A DNA stretch of 64,000 nucleotides from Amborella trichopoda. Taxonomy: Eukaryota > Streptophyta > Magnoliopsida > Amborellales > Amborellaceae. Both the position numbers and the translations under genes were made by a program. This document shows positions 57,901 to 64,000 of the stretch, piece after piece; positions within the stretch are counted from its first letter, which is position 1, and each line of letters opens with the position of its first letter. A model generated the notes under the pieces. The model was not told the origin of the DNA and did no database searches. It was given only the letters and a program-made list of their open reading frames with translations. The stretch lies in NCBI RefSeq assembly GCF_000471905.2, contig NW_006500356.1, positions 1,680,743 through 1,744,742 on the forward strand. The letters are read 5' to 3'.

Positions 57901-60900
57901 ACAAATCGTCAGCTTGGATAGCTCAAAAATCTCCGTCAATGTTCGGCATGCCTCAAATGAAGAAAAACATAGAGACTCTCTAGGTCAAGTCGAATGGATT
58001 TGGGCTCAGAATGAATCCTAGTCCAAATTCATCTTTAGGGAACCAAGTCCCTTCCATAAAAATTTATCATGTAAGATTACAAAAAAAAGATACAATGGTA
58101 TGTAATCTTCGATTCAGGCCCAAATAAAATCTAAAATGTAAAGCCTAATGCAAAGTCCAAGTTTGACTGAGTAATCTACGTATCTAACAGCATTAGCTGG
58201 TGTATGGAGTATAACTCCATGAAGTAGATTAAAAAACACGCTACATCACCTTTATGACAAAACCCTGGATTCCTGATACCTTAATATCCAATTTATAATT
58301 TTATTTGTTACCTGCTACACTCTCCCTGAGAAGTAAAACTTTTCTTTGCAACAGAGTATTATCCTCATTGTCACATTCCTAATCTATGTCAATCACGTTT
58401 GTTGGAAACTTTTTAGCCTAATATACAAAAGAAATACATTACCAAGCAATATACTTCATATTTGCAATAGTCAGTGTATTAAAACAGGAAAAAGAAAAAA
58501 CAATTCATCACACCTATATGAAAAATGGAAATAGTTTAAATTTTGTATGAAATATTAAAGAAATCCATCAAACAGTTAGATGCCCATATCGGTTCTTATA
58601 CCTCCAAGTGAACAAGGTAAAGGTCTGAATCAAGAATCAGATTTTGTCCCAAGTGAAATATCCACCTTGGAACCAACTTATCTATCCAAACTGAGAAATT
58701 CCTTGGAAATGACCAAATTAATCTGCTTCTGCCTGGAGACACGGGTATACATACAAAGATCAAAAGAAATAGCCGTTCTGGCTTATGATAATCTGCAGCT
58801 GGTCGTTGTGGCTTATGATCATCTGCAGCTGGTTCCTGACATTAGCAGCATGCAATATGACAATGTTAGAAGACAAGATGGAAAAATAAACACAAAACTA
58901 TGTGGCATCCTTCTTGCAAGATTATTAAAGAACACGAACCACAAAAAGCTATGCTCAGTTTTCATTTCTTACCTGGCTAATAGATTCATTAGTTGAGCCT
59001 GAAAAAGCAGAGACATAGAAAATACAAGGGGCTATAAATTTGCCATATCCAAATTCTTGGTTTGCCAGGAAACCTGAAATGTCTTGGGATAGTATAGATA
59101 TGTCCAATGGCCGCCCACCTTCTCGATCAACCTTAATAGTGACGGAAACAAACCCGTCAGTAATACAAGCTCAAAATCTTCAAGGGAAGAACAACTACTT
59201 CAAAAACTATGTGGGAAGGACAACTACTTCAAAAACTATGTGGGAAGGAAGGAGAAAAAAAATAGAAACTAGTACACAAACTTGTGGTTTCCCCTTTATA
59301 CCAAAAAGCCATCTTTTGGATCATAACTTTTCTTTGCTAAAAATATCATGATCCACAAGGATATAGTTAAAAGTGAAAGGTTACCGGTCTGGGATTACTG
59401 CTTGTACGCATTAATCCACGGTGGGCATATGGAACATGAGCAGGGTCCATAAGATTTTCAATGAGAACTTCATACCTGAAATGCCATAGGCATGTTGACT
59501 AAATTGTAAGTGGTCAATATTTAGAGCATTCCAATGAACATTTATCGTTGTCTAATAGCTACAAACCTTGAAATGCAAATGAACCTTATAGAGAGCAACC
59601 AAGGAGACCATGTTTTCTCCAGAAAATTGAAAATTTGAGTTTTAACGGAGAACCAGAAGCCTTTTCAAATGACAAAGAACCAAATGATAGGCAAAACGTA
59701 CAAAGCTCACAAATATTAAAGGGCTAAAGAAATTGAGACCCAGCCCCCACTAAATCAAAGTATTCTGCATCTGGTTTTACCCATAAGCTAAGTGTGTAGG
59801 TTTTTGTAAGTAAGAAAATCATATAAGTGCAGAGATAGACACTCCTCTCATGACAATAAATATTTGTAATGCATATTGATGTGGTTAAAATCAAATGGAA
59901 AATTGTTCAATATATGAATAACTAAGCACATCCATGATAGTCTATATAGTTCATCCAAAAGGACAAGTTCAAACCAGTAAGTTAAACAGGAGAGGGTCAC
60001 AGAACATCCATAGAAAAGCTCAAGAATGATGTATGATTTTACTGTCGTATTAGCAAAGTAGCAAAGCCTATTGTTAGTTAAGTCTAAAAATGGCAAGGGT
60101 TAAAGAATCAATGGTAACATCAATATGTGCTACATTTCTAACAATTCTTTTTTGATAAAGACTGAATCCAAGAGATACAGAATACACAAAAGCAATATCC
60201 ATTACTTAGCTAACCGTATAATAAGACTGCATTAGAAGTCTGTAAGTCACAAGTAATTGCAATCTAAAAATGTTTTTCATGTCTAAAAGATAATCAGCAC
60301 TTCAGTATAAAATAATTAAGAAACCTCATTGTAATATTCTTATACACTTTAATAATTACCACAAAAAAAGATAAAATAATTATTGTAGTATTTCTGCATG
60401 ACAAAGTAATTTTGTGGTGACTGAATCGAGCAATAGAAGAATAAGTGATAATCAGAAACGCTACTCACATATAATCATTAATTATACTTCGAAAACTTTA
60501 TACAGTCAATGCATAAGGAAAATTGGAGGTCATGGAAGCGAGTGACATCTGAAACTTGAAAGTCATGGATGGTCAGGAGGACACCAATAGAATGCAACAA
60601 GTTGCAATGTCCATATGTGCTTTAGCAATAAAGCACCAAAAAGATGAAGAGTTGGGAGACTTAAATATATCATAAGAATGAAACACAATGCCTCTAAAGT
60701 GGAAAACTCAAGCTTGGGGCAGAAAATAGATACCCATATGGCATATCCCTCATTCCCATCAAATGAGTGTATGATGGATCATCTAACTCAGAAATGAAAG
60801 GAGGACTCTTTTTTGATGAAATATCTTTGAGTTGATGGTCAGGGTTTGGCCAAAACCATACAATTCCATTCTGCTCAAGACTAGGATAAACAGCCACACA

Positions 60901-60921
60901 TGCCTTTCTGGATGTATGAAC
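45909..60921 (-). CDS. PTC52-like: PTC52/pheophorbide a oxygenase-type Rieske monooxygenase, last six exons (5' end outside window)
   Basis: Coding exons in transcript order: 60921-60734, 59475-59385, 59131-58973, 58835-58602, 56132-55945, 46164-45909. Each has an AG acceptor and GT donor, and all five joins keep phase, giving 371 residues plus stop. Exon 1 here reads [20 protein letters not shown] and [10 protein letters not shown]. Exon 2 carries [12 protein letters not shown], the mononuclear-iron NxxDxxHxxxxH site. Exon 4 has [19 protein letters not shown] and exon 5 [20 protein letters not shown]. Exon 6 holds the CSSC redox motif and two hydrophobic helices ([23 protein letters not shown]). 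This matches the PTC52/PAO/TIC55 family of chloroplast-envelope oxygenases, best PTC52/ACD1-like; total length is usually about 550 residues. The Rieske cluster exon (CxH...CxxH) is not found up to 64000, so the first intron here exceeds 3 kb or the gene is truncated. Introns are 1,258, 253, 137, 2,469 and 9,780 bp. Confidence 0.9.
47455..47697 (+). mobile_element. MITE family M3, copy 3 (in PTC52-type intron)
   Basis: The arms are TTTTTAGTACAAGAAGGTCATAATCAAT on the left and GATTGTGACCTGCTGTGCCA on the right, with ends TATACTATAAGACCATTCAT and AAATGGTCTTTGTGTATTTT. It is more diverged internally than the other two copies. Confidence 0.55.
49360..49371 (+). promoter_or_regulatory. Copia primer-binding site
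   Basis: GGTATCAGAGCA directly follows the 5' LTR. It matches the TGGTATCAGAGC form complementary to initiator tRNA-Met used by plant Copia elements. Confidence 0.75.
52842..53037 (+). pseudogene. Copia RNase H C-terminal region
   Basis: One open frame reads [31 protein letters not shown], then [19 protein letters not shown]. This is the Copia RNase H end, with CDNxSA, NPxFHxxxxHI and ADxxTKGL. It is the best-preserved coding part of the element. Confidence 0.8.
53343..55728 (+). mobile_element. Non-autonomous LTR element nested in the Copia 3' LTR
   Basis: LTR A is 53343-53765 (TGATGGAGGG...CTTGTATCA) and LTR B is 54846-55508 (TGATAGAGGG...CCTGTATCA), with B enlarged by a SINE-like insertion. 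A PBS-like TTTGATATCAAAGCTCAGG follows A, and CCAAGGGAGAATGATAGAGG, PPT-like, precedes B. The 1.08-kb interior has no recognisable gag-pol domain. After LTR B, PBS-like and leader sequence recur (TTTGGTATTAGAGCTCCGG, TTTTTCAACAACAATGCT), then a 78-bp tandem pair (55562 and 55640). The end is CCTGTATCA. CTCTT flanks both sides (53338-53342 and 55729-55733). Confidence 0.7.
55069..55265 (-). mobile_element. SINE-like insertion with (TGA)n tail and 13-bp TSD
   Basis: A 197-bp insertion in LTR B, absent from LTR A. It is flanked by GATATATGGTTCA at 55056-55068 and 55266-55278. On the minus strand it runs from GGTCTAAGAAGGGTGAGGAC to AATTAGCTGGGAAATGGC and a (TGATGA)n tail. The tail matches the end of the RTE-type LINE at 61560-62190. 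The + strand poly-His frame here is an artefact. Confidence 0.78.
56779..57253. mobile_element. hAT-like non-autonomous element (in PTC52-type intron)
   Basis: The ends are CAATGTTTTTAAACTTTGC and, on the other strand, CATTGTTCAAGGACTCAG. Subterminal CTCGGCTGAGT/GACTCAGCCGA sequences are inverted. The interior is A-rich and non-coding. The 8-bp flanks match at only 5 positions, so the TSD is not confirmed. Confidence 0.45.
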
Positions 60922-61020
60922 CTGTAAAAAAATTGACATGTCAAACTCAAGTATTGGAGTATTGACATAATAAGCCTACATGCCGTACAATATTCACCAG
61001 GGTGACAAGTATGACAAAAT

Positions 61021-61337
61021 TTTAGATCACAATAAAGCATTTAAAGGATCCCATTTCTATTAGACAAAATTCTTCACCTATAGATATATCCTAGATAACA
61101 AACCAATAATACGAATAAGTGTCACATCATAATTTTAAGATATGAAATATATATAAGTATATAAATGCATATATCTTATTTATTTTAGATCACAATAAAG
61201 CATTTAAAGGATCCCATTTAGAAGAAATTCTTCACCTATAGATATATCCTAGATAAATAATAGGAATAAGTGTCACATCATATTTTTAAGATATGAAATA
61301 TATATAAGTACATAAATGCATATATCTTATTTATTAC
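61021..61337. repeat. Tandem duplication, period 163 bp
   Basis: TTTAGATCACAATAAAGCAT starts at 61021 and 61184. The second copy ends with the same AATGCATATATCTTATTTATT. It lies in the intron upstream of the first visible PTC52-type exon; the copies differ by a few small deletions. Confidence 0.85.
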
Positions 61338-61384
61338 CTATGGTGGAAGTGCCAAGTACTGGAACAACTGATTTATATTACACA

Positions 61385-61506
61385 TGGAAAGTTTTGGCAA
61401 AGTTTTACATTAGCTGCCTAACTAACACAATCCACCTCATTTACCTGGACTTGGGATGGGTTTCGAGAAAGTATTAAGGTCCTCACCCTTCTTAGACCAA
61501 ATGAAT
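61385..61506 (-). mobile_element. SINE-like fragment
   Basis: GGAAAGTTTTGGCAAAGTTT, ACTTGGGATGGGTTTCGAG and GGTCCTCACCCTTCTTAGAC match 55145-55257 in the same orientation. The (TGA)n-tail half is missing. It abuts an RTE-type LINE fragment. Confidence 0.6.
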
Positions 61507-61559
61507 GTATGTGATCGCTGGAGTTTATGTGATCCCACAATACCAATGAAGCTATAGGA

Positions 61560-62190
61560 AAAGTTCTATAGGACAATTCTGAGACTAGTTTTGCTTTATG
61601 AGGTAGAATGTTGAGCGCTCAAGAAACAACATTACCCATAAGATGAGTGTAGCTGAGATGAGGATGTTGAGATGGATGAGTGGCAAGACAATAAGGGATG
61701 AAATTCGAAATGGATACAGTCAGCAGAACTTAGGTGTGGCTCCAATAGGCGGTAAGATGACAGAAAGTAGACTTAGGTGGGCTAGGCATTTGCAGCACAA
61801 ACCCAATACAACACCTGTTAGGAGGTACGAGTTAGTTCAAGTGGAAGGCTCAAAAAGGAAAAGGGGCAGGCCCAAAAGGATATGGTTAGAAGTAGTGAGA
61901 AAAGATATCGGGACTTATGGCCCCACTACTTCTTCTTTTTTTAGTAGATCAGTGGGGAATACGGGCCCCTACCCATTTTAGAAATCGTAAGTGGTTTTCA
62001 AATGCGTCAGTGAGAATGGAAACCATGACCAGTAGTTGAGGCTTAGGTGGTGCTACAACCATGACCTCAACCCCATTCCCAAGGGTATGACCATTGATAG
62101 AGCAGAATGGCGGACCAGAATTCATGTAGCCGACCCCAAATAGTTTGAAAAAAGGCTTTGATGATGATGATGATGATGATGATGAGTATT
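61560..62190 (+). pseudogene. RTE-type LINE 3' fragment with (TGA)n tail
   Basis: The frame 61643-61920 reads MSVAEMRMLRWMSGKTIRDE, then LGVAPIGGKM, ESRLRWARHLQHKP, GRPKRIWLEVVRKD. This is the C-terminal region typical of plant RTE-clade LINEs. Upstream KFYRTILRLVLLYEVEC belongs to the same protein. After an interruption of about 150 bp the end reads RIHVADP, followed by GATGATGATG repeats (62157-62184). Stops show that it is dead. Confidence 0.7.
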
Positions 62191-64000
62191 ATGGAATCTA
62201 TGTGAATGTGGCTAAGGCATGAAATGACGTGACAGTGTAAAAAGTGATTTTGTCATAATAAGCCAATTTTTTTAAAAATCAGTATGAAAATAGGCAATAG
62301 AAGTGATAGAGAGATGTCTACTTCCCCAGAGTCTATGAAATGGATCAATGAGCGTCTGCCAGAAGGACGTTGCAAAAGGTGAGATTTCTTAGCATCCTTA
62401 TCATGTTGTTGGACACCTTGGATTGATGATAAAAGAGTATGCAAATAAGCTCAAATGACAGATGGAAGAAAAGTCACTAACTACATTCAGTGTGCTCAAT
62501 TCCCTACATTAGAATTAATGGTCTCAATTCCTTGAGGAGCCAAATGATTCATTTGACAAAACCAAAGAGGCAGAATATTCTATGACAACTTTCGGGAGAC
62601 TTTTCCAAATGTAGTATCACTGAAAGATTTTCAAATACTTGAGTTTGGATCCTAGGACAACCGGAATGACATTTGTGCTAACAAGCACTGAAGAATCTAG
62701 CAGTAGATTTTCTTCCCATTACAAACCTATTCTTGTAAAATCTAAACAATGACGAGAATTAGAGGAAAGACCAAGATAGGTAATACAAATTTCTTCCAAA
62801 TGAAATCCTCAAATGTTTGGCTTGAGAAAGAAATTATAGGTAAAAGATGAAATTTCTGCCCATGAACTTGAGGAAATTGGAGATGATTTTATCTCTCTCA
62901 AGTATTATGTAAAATATCACAAAATTCCATAAATTATCCCAAGTATAAATGTTCCAATCTAGGGGCAGTAAAATAACCCCTTATTTTATTTCTCTCAATT
63001 GTCCTCTCCATGGGTGGAACCCCAATCTGGTTCACAAGACATTGTTGTCTCCTTCCTGAATCCTTGCTCCCTCTCATTATGACTTGAAAGAATCTGCACA
63101 CAAAGTCAGTGCTTCTTCCCAAAGTATTCTCATGTCTAATGCGGCATCAGAGTAGGTTGTCTTATTATCCCTAAAACCTTGTTACCATCTGGTCCTAAGC
63201 ATATTGTATACAACATGTCACATGGACATTATACCCACTGGAAAAAATCTAAGAGTTAGAAGTGTTGCATGCAATTCTTGGGAGACACTCGCTGACCCAC
63301 ATTAATGAATCTTAAGGAACTGATATTACCACTCCCTAGATATGAGAAATCAGTGAATCCCATTCATCACGAGATCACTTTGGTTATTCAACTAGATGAA
63401 GTCATTGAGAGCTATAAGCAAGGTCACATAGGTATGTTGTCCTACAAACCTTGAGAATTTAGCCATGCACCTCAACAGCCTACTTCAACAATTCTTTTCA
63501 TTAGAGAACCTAAGGAATTGAAGTTTCCCCCACTATGACAGTACGCACTCATTTCCCCCATACATGCCATGATGTACCAAAAGACTACCTGTGGCTCTAG
63601 GCTCATGAGCTGCCACTGCAGTCCACCATCAATCTTTGGCCAAGCACTTAAGTTTTGACTAACACCAAAGCACACCACATATCCCCCCCGCCCCCCACCC
63701 TCTCCCTCCCACCCCACCCCACCAATCAACCTCCCCATTGGTAATCTACATCTCAATGATTCAGTGAACAACATCTCCCCTTCCCCCCATCCAACCCCCT
63801 CACAACCATTAATTGTTCCTTATTGGCCATTAGGTCCATTGATTTTATTTTGTTATTAGTCATTCACATAAATTTCTTTAACTCCCTCACACCTTTCCCC
63901 TAACTCTTCCAACTTCTGCTGGCTCCTAAGCTTCCTCAGTATATTTGCTTCACGAGATCCAAACTTCTGAAAATTTTAGCCACCTCCTCAGCATGGCCCT
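62191..64000. other. Probable upstream intron of the PTC52-type gene, nothing recognised
   Basis: No Rieske exon (CPHR...CPYHGW-like) is seen on the minus strand. A GGCATCAGAGTAGG sequence near 63140 resembles a retroelement PBS, but no LTR pair was found. A C-rich tract lies at about 63680-63800. Confidence 0.4.

Noticed and set aside
63472..63774. 100-codon Gly-rich minus-strand frame
   Set aside because: The Gly run is a C-rich low-complexity tract, and no family features are present.

Overview
This is plant nuclear DNA, most likely from an angiosperm with a large, repeat-rich genome. The evidence is GT-AG introns from about 140 bp to almost 10 kb, plant-only protein families, and a mass of nested plant-type transposable elements. 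The species cannot be determined from the window. Two runs of N (13559-14180 and 27299-27336) mark assembly gaps.

Real genes are few. (1) 8431-13027 (+) is a two-exon DUF946/Vps62-like gene whose second exon is broken by a perfect 50-bp tandem duplication. (2) 23816-24244 (-) is a small unrecognised ORF. (3) 27525-28219 (-) is an F-box gene remnant with its middle apparently missing. (4) 35727-37382 (-) is an intact, intronless 551-residue membrane-anchored O-fucosyltransferase-like protein. (5) 45909-60921 (-) holds the last six coding exons of a pheophorbide a oxygenase/PTC52-type Rieske monooxygenase gene. All five of its splice junctions keep phase, and its Rieske exons must lie beyond base 64000. 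These genes do not form a visible functional unit.

Layout: 1-8000 is AT-rich and full of small inverted-repeat elements. 8000-13100 is the Vps62-like gene. 13100-23000 is gap, hAT-like and LTR-like debris. 23800-28300 has the small ORF, several tandem-repeat arrays and the F-box remnant. 28885-about 34240 is a near full-length but dead LINE on the minus strand. 35700-37500 is the fucosyltransferase-like gene. 38400-43700 is a stack of nested MITEs and a second dead LINE. 45900-64000 is the PTC52-type gene, whose 9.8-kb last intron holds a Copia element that contains a second LTR element that contains a SINE-like insertion.

The most informative signal outside the genes is a set of small non-autonomous inverted-repeat families, named here M1 (about 390 bp), M2 (about 120-310 bp) and M3 (about 230 bp). 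There is also a single long-armed foldback element. M1, M2 and the foldback are flanked by 9-10 bp target-site duplications, which points to Mutator-type transposition. No autonomous Mutator transposase is visible in the window.
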